DNA of 64,000 nucleotides from an uncultured Dysgonomonas sp. (GTDB lineage Bacteria; Bacteroidota; Bacteroidia; Bacteroidales; Dysgonomonadaceae). The position numbers and the translations under genes were made by a program. This document shows, in pieces, positions 18,583 to 26,384 of this stretch (positions are counted from its first letter, which is position 1; every line of letters begins with the position of its first letter). Location: the NCBI RefSeq assembly GCF_934668725.1, contig NZ_CAKUOF010000007.1:150904-214903 (forward strand). The letters are read 5' to 3'. The notes below the pieces were generated by a model. The model worked only from the letters and a program-made list of their open reading frames with translations, was not told the DNA's origin and did not search any database.

Positions 18583-18617
18583 TTTTGCGGAGTATTTTTC
18601 TGAAACACTCCGCAAAA
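18583..18617 (-). terminator. Attenuator hairpin after the major fimbrillin gene
   Basis: TTTTGCGGAGT and ACTCCGCAAAA form a perfect 11-bp stem with a 13-nt loop, 30 bp beyond the fimbrillin stop and 40 bp before the anchor gene start. No long T-run follows leftward. Partial termination or mRNA protection here would give much more shaft subunit than anchor, the usual pattern in fimbrial operons. Confidence 0.7.
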
Positions 18618-18646
18618 GGAATAACTTGATACTGAATTTATTTGTA

Positions 18647-19885
18647 TTAAACTTCTTTGTCTGTTTTTTGAATAGTAGTATTCCAGTTTTCAGGAGCACT
18701 AACCTTAATGTCTAATCCTCCGACTTCTTTAATTTCGGGCCAAACATCAGTCCCTCTTGACTTTATCGTCAAGTTAACTTCACGTATATTATTTTCCAGA
18801 AATACTTCATTAACAATTCCACTCCAGTAAATAGGCTTTGAAGTTGCCAGAGTGGTACCATTATCAAGCTTATAACCTGCAGGTGCTTGCGCGCTAACAA
18901 TTATAGTAAACTTTCGAGCTTGGTTTGCATCTGCAGAAGGAAGTTTCCCCTCAGCTTTTGTTGCATTTGGCAATACCAAAACTTCTTGCCATAAAGTAAA
19001 ATCATTATCAAGCACAACGGGGTTAGTATGAGTTGCGGGTAATGGATTGGATGTTCTAAAAGTAGAAGCCCCATTAGCTCCGACAATAACTCTGTTTGCA
19101 TCTGAAGGCGTAGCATTGATACCTCCTGCAAATGAGCCTAATTTTAAACCAAAACCAACAGGAATTGTTTGAACAGCAATAAGATTGGTAGCATTAGCAA
19201 AATCTACTAATTTTCCAGGTTCATTTAAGAAGTCTGCTTTTTTGTTGATTCGAACACGCATAAGCGACACTTCACGTTTTAACAATAAAGGTGTTGCTGT
19301 CAAATCATTTGTTCCTCCTGTAGTAATGGTAATACCTGATTGATATGCAACAAAAACCTCAGAAGCCGGAGCATAAGGAACCCTCGCTGCAGGAATAGCG
19401 TGACCTGTTGGAAAAGCCGACAGTTTCTTCAAATCCATAACTACATCTGTATTTATTTTCTTTGTACGAACTGTATAATCTCCCAATTCTGTTAACGTTG
19501 CCCAATTATCAACAGATGTAGCTACATTATTGGTACTGCTTTTGATATTTGCGACAAGCGCCAAATTGTAAGTACCACTTGGAATATCGAGGAAGTTAAA
19601 TACCTTATCAGCTTTTGCTGCTGGATCTATTTCATACGAATAGGCAATGGTTCCATCGGTTGCATTATACAAAAACATACGAATTTTATCCACATTATTC
19701 CATGAAGTTATAGGAATAGCAGTCGATGATGCTGCAGCTCTTGTAGCTGCTGTTGTTGCGTCTTCGAAATCGACAGCAAATCGAATTGAACCAACACTTC
19801 CTTCCGGATTTGTAACTTCGTCATTGCTGCATGACGAGAACATTATCGCAATAGCCGCTACTGCACTAAAAAAAAATTTCTTCAT
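18647..19885 (-). CDS. Major fimbrial subunit (FimA/Mfa1-like fimbrillin)
   Basis: 412 residues with a lipoprotein signal (MFSSC, Cys19). Downstream, TRAAASS gives an Arg at residue 49 that could be the proteolytic maturation site used by type V pilins before donor-strand polymerisation. The strand NVDKIRMFLYNATDGTIAYSY and the block LLLKREVSLMRVRINK near residue 205 match the two beta domains of FimA/Mfa1. Length fits the family. It is the second gene of the long leftward operon, after a short DUF3868-like gene. The mature protein is expected to form the fimbrial shaft. Confidence 0.88.
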   Translation of the reverse strand: MKKFFFSAVAAIAIMFSSCSNDEVTNPEGSVGSIRFAVDFEDATTAATRAAASSTAIPITSWNNVDKIRMFLYNATDGTIAYSYEIDPAAKADKVFNFLDIPSGTYNLALVANIKSSTNNVATSVDNWATLTELGDYTVRTKKINTDVVMDLKKLSAFPTGHAIPAARVPYAPASEVFVAYQSGITITTGGTNDLTATPLLLKREVSLMRVRINKKADFLNEPGKLVDFANATNLIAVQTIPVGFGLKLGSFAGGINATPSDANRVIVGANGASTFRTSNPLPATHTNPVVLDNDFTLWQEVLVLPNATKAEGKLPSADANQARKFTIIVSAQAPAGYKLDNGTTLATSKPIYWSGIVNEVFLENNIREVNLTIKSRGTDVWPEIKEVGGLDIKVSAPENWNTTIQKTDKEV

Positions 19886-19944
19886 TTTTAAAAACTTTTA
19901 ATTATAAATAAATTAATGTGTTATAATATACTATAGTTATTTAT

Positions 19945-20382
19945 CTACTGAGTTTGTAACTGCCCTGTTCTATGATCAAAAAAACCAAGTGTTGCATCAG
20001 ACATCCAACCTTTGGCCGAAGTTTTGAGATTATAAGAAAAAGATACAGATTGTCCATTTCTAGCTTCTATTACTTTATATATATTATAATCTTCTTTAAA
20101 TGATAGTATCCATGGGCATATTCTCCATTTCCGATAAGCTCTAAATCGCTCGCTTCCATAAATAATAATAGCCGGAAGTTCTTGGTGATAGTTATCTTTG
20201 ATTAACATGGGAGTAAACGTTAAAGATTGATTAGAACCTACCGATAAACATCTTATATCGAGCTCTAAGTCAATATACATACGTCCGTTTTGTTCGATTA
20301 ACGAGCTTTCACGGATTTCTATAAACCCTAAATCCAAAGAGGAATTCCATAAAGAAAGTGTATAGATTAATGAACTAACCAT
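19945..20382 (-). CDS. DUF3868-like protein, short form; first gene of the fimbrial operon
   Basis: 145 residues. The segment GRMYIDLELDIRCLSV followed by SLTFTPMLI and LPAIIIYGSERFRAYRK resembles the DUF3868 domain of fimbrial-operon proteins. It lacks the OmpA domain that usually follows in this family. No clear signal peptide is visible (MVSSLIYTLSLWNSS), and an in-frame stop lies 8 codons upstream of the ATG, so the start cannot be extended. It begins only 40 bp from the left arm of a 21-bp inverted repeat, as the first gene controlled by the candidate invertible segment. Confidence 0.68.
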   Translation of the reverse strand: MVSSLIYTLSLWNSSLDLGFIEIRESSLIEQNGRMYIDLELDIRCLSVGSNQSLTFTPMLIKDNYHQELPAIIIYGSERFRAYRKWRICPWILSFKEDYNIYKVIEARNGQSVSFSYNLKTSAKGWMSDATLGFFDHRTGQLQTQ

Positions 20383-20421
20383 AGGTGTGAAATTTACTTC
20401 AAATCAATATTATTGAATTCT

Positions 20422-20442
20422 ATCACTTCTTAAGTGACGGAA
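20422..20442 (+). repeat. Left arm of the 21-bp inverted repeat
   Basis: Perfect reverse complement of 21729-21749, in the leader region 40 bp upstream of the DUF3868-like ATG. It contains TCACTTcttAAGTGA followed by CGGAA. Confidence 0.9.
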
Positions 20443-20531
20443 CACCAAACAAAAACATCATTAAATAACAGATATACAGACTAATTATATAAACACATAT
20501 TATTTATGAAATAATAAAATAACACATTACT

Positions 20532-20560
20532 CAAACATACTGACATGGTAATGATTCAAA
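20532..20560 (-). promoter_or_regulatory. Candidate leftward promoter toward the fimbrial operon
   Basis: Read on the minus strand: TTTG (20560-20557), 17 bp, then TATGTTTG (20539-20532), a perfect TAnnTTTG -7 element. Transcription would start near 20525 and pass through the left inverted-repeat arm into the DUF3868-like gene. The motif is expected by chance at a modest rate in this AT-rich DNA, so confidence is moderate. Confidence 0.42.
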
Positions 20561-20654
20561 AAAGCAGTTAATGTCCAGCAATAATGTCAAATACTATTAA
20601 AATGACCATTAAAAATAAAGACAACAATACTCAAACAATCCAAAACACCTAATA

Positions 20655-21497
20655 ATGACTAAATTATTATATAAAGAGGAACATCTCGCGTGTTATAATT
20701 ACCAAAGAGAAGAAAAAGCACCGATAGAAGGTTTTAAAATTAAAGCAGCTAATTTAAGAGAAAACGTTGCAGAAGAAAGTAAAATTATATTTGTAATCGA
20801 CGGTTGCATTAATATATCCTATGGAGAGGTTAACAATCAAATAATTTATCCAAAGCAGATGTTTGTTCTTAGACAGGGGTATAAATATAAAGCTTATGCA
20901 GAGGAAGATGCCTTTATTATAATCTTTCGTATTAATTCTCAGATCAATTTTTGTGACCGTTTTTCGATACAACAACTTTATGAAAAAAACACCCAAAAAG
21001 AAGATGAGTTTAACTCATTGGAGATTAATGACAGGTTGAGAGGCTTTCTTCATTGGACCTATATTAATATATCAGATGGAATTAAATGTACTCATTTCTT
21101 TGATATAAAACGACAAGAACTATTCTTTCTATTAAGGGCATATTACTCTAAAGAGGATTTGGCTCTTCTATTTAGTTCTTTGCTAAATAATGACCAAGTC
21201 TTTTCAAAGTTTATTTATGATAATCATTATAAGGTCAAGAATATCCAGCAGTTAGTTGCATTATCAAATTATAGCGTATCTGCTTTTAATAAACGTTTTA
21301 AAAAAAGTTTTGGTATATCTCCTTATAAATGGATGAAAGATCAACGGGCTAAACGCATATTTCATGAAATAAATGATTATACAAAAAACTTTAAAGTGAT
21401 AAGTGAGGAATATGGTTTCTCGTCCCTATCTCAATTTAATGATTTTTGTAAAGTCCATTTTGGACTTACTCCAGGTGAAATAAGAAAAAAAGACTAG
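20655..21497 (+). CDS. AraC-family transcriptional regulator
   Basis: 280 residues. Residues about 1-100 look like the cupin-type sensor half (IIYPKQMFVLRQGYKYKAY). The C-terminal 95 residues carry the two AraC helix-turn-helix units: NIQQLVALSNYSVSAFNKRF, then NFKVISEEYGFSSLSQFNDF with the family tail LTPGEIRKK. It is divergent from the fimbrial operon, with 272 bp between the starts, and is wholly enclosed by the 21-bp inverted repeats. It probably regulates the fimbrial genes, and its own orientation would change if the segment inverts. Confidence 0.9.
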   Translation: MTKLLYKEEHLACYNYQREEKAPIEGFKIKAANLRENVAEESKIIFVIDGCINISYGEVNNQIIYPKQMFVLRQGYKYKAYAEEDAFIIIFRINSQINFCDRFSIQQLYEKNTQKEDEFNSLEINDRLRGFLHWTYINISDGIKCTHFFDIKRQELFFLLRAYYSKEDLALLFSSLLNNDQVFSKFIYDNHYKVKNIQQLVALSNYSVSAFNKRFKKSFGISPYKWMKDQRAKRIFHEINDYTKNFKVISEEYGFSSLSQFNDFCKVHFGLTPGEIRKKD

Positions 21498-21665
21498 TCT
21501 TACACATATCTGATATATAGTAACCTAATGAATATAAAACAATATGAAATACTTATGAGACAAAAAAATGCTTTTTTAAATAGATAATATTTAATAAATC
21601 CGACTAAAACTTAGATTTTGTGTATAAATGTCAAAATTATGAATTAAACGATCGAAAAATTTAAA

Positions 21666-21694
21666 TTGTATTAGTGTAATTCAAAGTAAGTTTG
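21666..21694 (+). promoter_or_regulatory. Outward (rightward) promoter near the right inverted-repeat arm
   Basis: TTG (21666-21668), 18 bp, then TAAGTTTG (21687-21694), a perfect TAnnTTTG element. It points out of the segment toward a region with no plus-strand gene for 4.7 kb. After inversion it would face the fimbrial operon about 100 bp from its first gene. It lies in the 725-bp gene-free stretch 21498-22222. Confidence 0.5.
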
Positions 21695-21728
21695 TGGTCA
21701 GTTTATTTTTCGAAAAAGGTCACCTCTA

Positions 21729-21749
21729 TTCCGTCACTTAAGAAGTGAT
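21729..21749 (-). repeat. Right arm of the 21-bp inverted repeat
   Basis: Perfect reverse complement of 20422-20442, located 231 bp after the regulator stop codon. The sequence beyond it (21750-22015) holds no gene or strong motif that I can see. Confidence 0.9.
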
Positions 21750-22015
21750 GGATAAATAAAAACGACAAAAACACCTATATACAAAGCACTTAACCCACCC
21801 ATTGAGTTAATAATAATTTCTATTTCCAGACTTTATCTCAACAAGGGTAAGAATACTAAACCCAAATAGAAAATCCAGATTAAGATGTAAGAACCTTCCT
21901 AAAATGAGAAAAGATCTACTGTGTTATATAAATGTTACGATGTTCCATTGCAAAATTATGGGGAGTTTATTGATAAAAACGAATCAAATCATGGAACAAA
22001 AAAAACTTTAGGTTT

Positions 22016-22061
22016 CTCTTTTCGACGAATAGAGGCCCGTTAGTCTCGAAAAGAGGAATAA
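22016..22061. repeat. Hairpin and repeat downstream of HTH paralogue 1
   Basis: CTCTTTTCGA (22016-22025) pairs with TCGAAAAGAG (22046-22055). The 19-bp sequence GTCTCGAAAAGAGGAATAA at 22043-22061 recurs exactly at 23409-23427, downstream of the second paralogue. It was probably duplicated together with the gene and may act as a 3' processing or termination signal. Confidence 0.6.
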
Positions 22062-22222
22062 TAAACTAACAAAATTGTATTTTCACACAACAAACACTCT
22101 TCAATACAAATTAAAAAGCAATATGAAGAAAAAATGATGTTTTAGAGATAATTTCGAAATAGTATAAAAAATCTACATAACAATACTTCTCTCTGAAAAA
22201 TTAATTCACCTCTAACACTCTT

Positions 22223-23185
22223 TTATAAAATAGAATCTATAACTTCTTTTTGCTCATTAAAATACTCAGCTCTATGCACATCACCACTCTGAGAAATAAG
22301 TGTTGATGACCTCTTTAATGAATCTAACCAATCTTTATGTACTTTGCAAACCTGATCCTTACGAGAACAAATAGAGCCAAAAGAAAATACACGAAAAATA
22401 GACAATTCGAAACCAGCACATTCAAGATAAGTATATGACGATTCAAAATTCATATTAGACAGATAGAACGATACTTCTTTATCTCCATTCCAGAGACCGG
22501 AAGCTGCAACTGATTCTAAATGGATTAAAAGCTCAATCAGCTCAACCTTTATCTGCTGAACTTCAGCCTTTGTCAATAAATTGAGCCTCAAAAAGAAATC
22601 AACATCCATAGCCAGAGAAATAAATATATTCCGAGCCAAAACAAAAGACGAATTTTCTATAAAACGACTTTCTTCAATAAATGACTTATGAATTTCTGCA
22701 ACTCTGGAAGGAAAAGAAAATTGTGAAAATTGTGTTGTTTTATCAAATCCCTCCATTTGATAAAGCCATTTATACCAATAAAATTTTGATATCAAATCGT
22801 ATTGAGTATAAAAAGAAAGTGGAATAACATTATATGCAGAATAACTCTTAGAATTAGAATATAATCGTAATTGACGAAAGGCTTGTATATAATTATTAAT
22901 AAAACGGCAGTAATCATCCAGCATATCCGACTTCCGTATAAGGTTCAGATCAAAGATTGCCTTATCGTCACTCTTCATTCCGATAATATGATCCAATGAA
23001 ATATTTAAATCCTTAGAGATAAGAGCCGACTCTTCAATATCAAAAGAAACTGTACCTCTCAAACGACGATAAACGGCTTCTTTACCTAATGATAATAAAT
23101 CCATCAGATATAAAGCCACATTCGTTCCGGCAGGAAGTGCATTTTTTATGGCATTTACTAAGTTTTCGCTGAATTTCTGATTCAT
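22223..23185 (-). CDS. HTH-containing regulator-like protein, paralogue 1
   Basis: 320 residues. The N-terminal 70 residues (VALYLMDLLSLGKEAVYRRLRG, then ISKDLNISLDHIIG) look like a Cro/C1-style helix-turn-helix. The remaining 250 residues are helical and unrecognised, with conserved patches such as FWYKWLYQMEGF-like residues. It is strongly similar to the neighbouring gene at 23536-24504, most of all in the HTH and at the C-terminus (SLKRSSTLISQSGDVHRAEY). The family is common in Bacteroidetes but unnamed. It may be a DNA-binding regulator linked to the nearby switch and recombinase. Confidence 0.75.
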   Translation of the reverse strand: MNQKFSENLVNAIKNALPAGTNVALYLMDLLSLGKEAVYRRLRGTVSFDIEESALISKDLNISLDHIIGMKSDDKAIFDLNLIRKSDMLDDYCRFINNYIQAFRQLRLYSNSKSYSAYNVIPLSFYTQYDLISKFYWYKWLYQMEGFDKTTQFSQFSFPSRVAEIHKSFIEESRFIENSSFVLARNIFISLAMDVDFFLRLNLLTKAEVQQIKVELIELLIHLESVAASGLWNGDKEVSFYLSNMNFESSYTYLECAGFELSIFRVFSFGSICSRKDQVCKVHKDWLDSLKRSSTLISQSGDVHRAEYFNEQKEVIDSIL

Positions 23186-23408
23186 GTTTTCAGATATAGG
23201 AAGGAGGGTACAACTTTATAATATATACATTCTGAAAGCTGTTGATACACCTAACAGCTTCAAAATACATTTAAAGTCAATTTTTCTTCTTTTATTTCCC
23301 CTTTTATTCTAACGGCACAAAGATATACGAAGTTAACTAATGAAAATCTCTCATTTTGTGGAATTTTAAGAATTGAATGTTCTATTTTCAACACCTCTAT
23401 TAATAAAT

Positions 23409-23427
23409 GTCTCGAAAAGAGGAATAA
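23409..23427 (+). repeat. Second copy of the 19-bp repeat after HTH paralogue 2
   Basis: Identical to 22043-22061. It lies 109 bp downstream of the second paralogue's stop, within the 350-bp gap 23186-23535 that otherwise shows no gene. Confidence 0.75.
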
Positions 23428-23535
23428 AATCATTCATTTGAAATATTATTCTCCTATACATTACATTCGATAAAGCTGATTATGCCTTTTGAAAGACGGA
23501 TTTCTCAACACGAATTTAATACATCCTCATACAAA

Positions 23536-24504
23536 TCATAAAATAGCATTTAACAACTCTCTTTGTTCGTTAAAGTACTCAGCTCTATGCACATCACCGC
23601 TTCTAGAGATAAGTGTGGAAGATCTTTTAAGCGAATTTATCCATTCTTTATGCACTTCACAAACTTCACTTTTTAATGAGTTAATTGAACTATAAGAAAA
23701 TACTTTAAAAATAGATAATTCGAAATCCCTACATTCCAAATGTATGTAAGATGAATCGAAATCAATATTAGATAAATAAAAAGAAATATCACTATCACCA
23801 TCTAAACCAAAAGTTCCAGACGCCGCGATTGACTCTAAATTCGAGAGAAGTTCAATTAGCTCTTCTTTTATTTGATGAGCTTCAACTTTAGAAAGAGCAT
23901 TTAACCTCGAAAAGAGAGCTATATCTTTGGCTAAAGAAATAAATATATTTCGGGATAAAATAAAACAACCGGTATGCAGAAAACGATTTTCACACATAAA
24001 TTCTTCATGTACATCCAATACATACTGAGGAATAGAAAATTGGGCAAATTTTAAAGGACTTTCAAACCCTCTCATCTGATATACCCATTTATACAGATAA
24101 AACTTAGATATCAAGTCATATTGAATATAAAACGTACAAGGAATCGAACTGCAAACCGACTGCCATTTAGAATCGGCATAAGGTTTAATCTTCTTCACTG
24201 CCTCTATATAACTTCTCATAGATGCACAATATCCATCCATCAAATTAGCCGTTTCAATGAGGTTTAGATTAAAAATTGCTTTATCTGTAGTTTTCATCCC
24301 GACAATCTGATCCAAAGAAATATTAAGATCTTTAGAGATAAGCGCAGACTCTTCTATATTAAAAGATACAGTACCTCTAAGGCGACGATATACAGCCTCC
24401 TTTCCTAAGGATAACAAATCCATCAGATATAAAGCCACATTCATTTTTTCCGGAAGTGCACTCTTAATAGCACCCACCAGATTTTCATTCAAATTTTGAT
24501 TCAT
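23536..24504 (-). CDS. HTH-containing regulator-like protein, paralogue 2
   Basis: 322 residues from the ATG at 24504; the frame extends two codons to a TTG, which is less likely. The N-terminal HTH region (MNVALYLMDLLSLGKEAVYR, then ISKDLNISLDQIVG) is almost the same as paralogue 1, while the central part is more diverged. This suggests tandem duplication with conserved DNA recognition and a changed effector part. It lies 71 bp upstream of the recombinase stop codon side and has the same direction. The function is not known. Confidence 0.75.
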   Translation of the reverse strand: MNQNLNENLVGAIKSALPEKMNVALYLMDLLSLGKEAVYRRLRGTVSFNIEESALISKDLNISLDQIVGMKTTDKAIFNLNLIETANLMDGYCASMRSYIEAVKKIKPYADSKWQSVCSSIPCTFYIQYDLISKFYLYKWVYQMRGFESPLKFAQFSIPQYVLDVHEEFMCENRFLHTGCFILSRNIFISLAKDIALFSRLNALSKVEAHQIKEELIELLSNLESIAASGTFGLDGDSDISFYLSNIDFDSSYIHLECRDFELSIFKVFSYSSINSLKSEVCEVHKEWINSLKRSSTLISRSGDVHRAEYFNEQRELLNAIL

Positions 24505-24581
24505 TATCAAGTGTTAAGTCTGCTTTAGCCCATTATTTGAGTTTCACATAATTATTATTTATAAAGACAAACTGATCACTT

Positions 24582-25841
24582 TTACCTTAAATTATTTATA
24601 GAAGCCATTATACGAGCATTGGCGCGATCAAGAACAGACCGTTCAAAAGATGCCAGATAGGTATAAGTTGTCTTTTCATTTGCATGTCCTAGTCCTTCAC
24701 TAATCACCCATAGTGGTAAATTCTCACTTTTTGCGATAGTAGCCCACGAATGTCGGGTAACATGTGTTGTTAGTTTCTTATTTACTTTAGCGAGTAGAGC
24801 CAGCTTCTTTAAGCGTAAATTTTGTAAACGAAGTGCACTTTCATATTGTAACCGGATAGATTTAGAGCCATCCTTTATTATAGGAAAAACATAGGGGGTA
24901 TCTTCTATTTCTAAGGAATAACGATCTATAATTTTCTGCATAGGAGGAGTTACCTTAACTTCAATGAGTTGTCCTGTCTTTTTCCGAAAATAAGCAAGAA
25001 CTCCTTTCTGTATATTTTCTTTTCTTAAATAAGCCAAATCGACAAAAGGCATACCCCTGGCATAGAAACAAAATAAAAAGATGTCCAAAGCAAAGCGGAG
25101 CCCTGAATTAATGGTTTTATCTTCTGGAGTATTTTTATTGTCAATAAAAAACAAATTATTCAAAGAGTTTATCTCTTGTTTATTTAATGCCCTTTTACGA
25201 GTAATCTGTACTCCTGTATATACTTGACGAAAAGGATCATCGGGACACAATTCAATACATTTATCACGTACTGCTCTATAATAAAGAGCACGGAGATTAC
25301 GCATATAGAATGAAATTGTATTCAGACTTTTTCCATCTTCTTTCAAAAAAGATTCATAATTTTTAATCAAACAGGCATTAATATGTTCTAATGATATATC
25401 CTTTCCCCCATTATACTTCATCAATGACTTTACCGAGGAGCGATACGCTTTAGCTGTACGATCCTGTCCTACAGATTGTAGCTTAACTGCTTGTTGTTCC
25501 ATATACACACTCAGCAGATTTTCGGTATCTTTCAATTTATATCCTGCTAACACATCCTCTGCGTTGTATCTCCCCTGTTCTTTTAAACGACAGATAATTT
25601 TCACTAAGAGCTCTTTATCTAATTGAATTTTATGATTGACTTCGTGAAGGTATTTTAATCTGGAAGAATCTGCTGTATCAAAATTAATACATCTGTTGAG
25701 TTGATCCCATTCATTGGGATAAAGATCGTATGGCATTGTTAGAGTTGCCGATTTCCGCTCGTGAATTACACGTACATACAAACTTCCTTCACAATGCGTA
25801 CCTTTTGTAGACGCTCTGTAATTGAGAGTAAATGAAGACAT
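24582..25841 (-). CDS. Tyrosine recombinase (Bacteroidetes invertase/integrase type)
   Basis: 419 residues. The N-terminal arm-binding domain (SSFTLNYRASTKGTHCEGSL) and a SAM-like core-binding domain (about 100-200) precede the catalytic domain. Catalytic signatures are ARGMPFVDLAYL (Arg I), HVTRHSWAT (HxxR), EGLGHANEKTTYTYL (His and the Tyr nucleophile). Stand-alone chromosomal enzymes of this type invert promoters and gene segments in Bacteroides. There is no attachment site or element boundary around it, so it is the best local candidate to act on the 21-bp inverted repeats. That link is inference from distance only. Confidence 0.92.
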   Translation of the reverse strand: MSSFTLNYRASTKGTHCEGSLYVRVIHERKSATLTMPYDLYPNEWDQLNRCINFDTADSSRLKYLHEVNHKIQLDKELLVKIICRLKEQGRYNAEDVLAGYKLKDTENLLSVYMEQQAVKLQSVGQDRTAKAYRSSVKSLMKYNGGKDISLEHINACLIKNYESFLKEDGKSLNTISFYMRNLRALYYRAVRDKCIELCPDDPFRQVYTGVQITRKRALNKQEINSLNNLFFIDNKNTPEDKTINSGLRFALDIFLFCFYARGMPFVDLAYLRKENIQKGVLAYFRKKTGQLIEVKVTPPMQKIIDRYSLEIEDTPYVFPIIKDGSKSIRLQYESALRLQNLRLKKLALLAKVNKKLTTHVTRHSWATIAKSENLPLWVISEGLGHANEKTTYTYLASFERSVLDRANARIMASINNLR

Positions 25842-26384
25842 ATTACTATATATAAGTTATTATTATTTTTGCTCGAACAGGAGGCATTTCGGTCAATACC
25901 AAATAAAATACACTTCATAGAAGTTATACTGTCAATTATTTCACTTCAATTATAACAAAGCTAATGTTAAAGCCATTTAAACCAGGAGAGTTAAATAGTT
26001 CTTAATGACTTTTACAAGCTTTTTTTGATTGATTTCCCTAAAATGAAAACAGATATTCAGTACCAATAAATAAATGCTTTCCATAATACAAAGTGAGGTG
26101 CAAAGATACAATTGAGATTCAATATTATTATACACTTACACATATCAAAAGATTAATTTCAAACCAGAAAAAGATACAATTCTATTTATCAAACAAATAG
26201 TAATCAAGAAAAACTTTAAATAATCAAGAAAAGATAAAAAATCATGAGAATATCTTAAATTCAGACTACTATTTTATCATATGAATAGGTTTAACTATTA
26301 ATATTCAATCAGAACAAAATCTCAGTTCGATATATTATATTTGTAAATATCTAAAAATTAAATATAATACTTAAACTATTATCG
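25842..26384. other. Gene-free AT-rich stretch
   Basis: 543 bp with no supportable coding frame on either strand. It must hold the promoter region of the leftward recombinase, which I cannot pinpoint, and at its right end the promoter of the esterase gene. Confidence 0.7.
26336..26343 (+). promoter_or_regulatory. Promoter -7 element of the esterase gene
   Basis: TATATTTG, a perfect TAnnTTTG match, 41 bp upstream of the ATG. A strong -33 element is not visible at the expected distance. Confidence 0.55.

Larger units (their letters stand above)
20422..21749. other. Candidate invertible segment carrying an AraC-family regulator
   Basis: The outer limits are two perfect 21-bp inverted copies (20422-20442 and 21729-21749). 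Each arm holds the palindrome TCACTTcttAAGTGA plus an asymmetric CGGAA tail, so the orientation of the pair is unambiguous. The 1286 bp between them hold one regulator gene and outward-facing TAnnTTTG promoter motifs near both ends. The fimbrial operon starts 40 bp beyond the left arm. A tyrosine recombinase gene lies 2.8 kb to the right. Inversion would swap which promoter faces the operon. A pair of operator sites is the alternative explanation. Confidence 0.6.
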
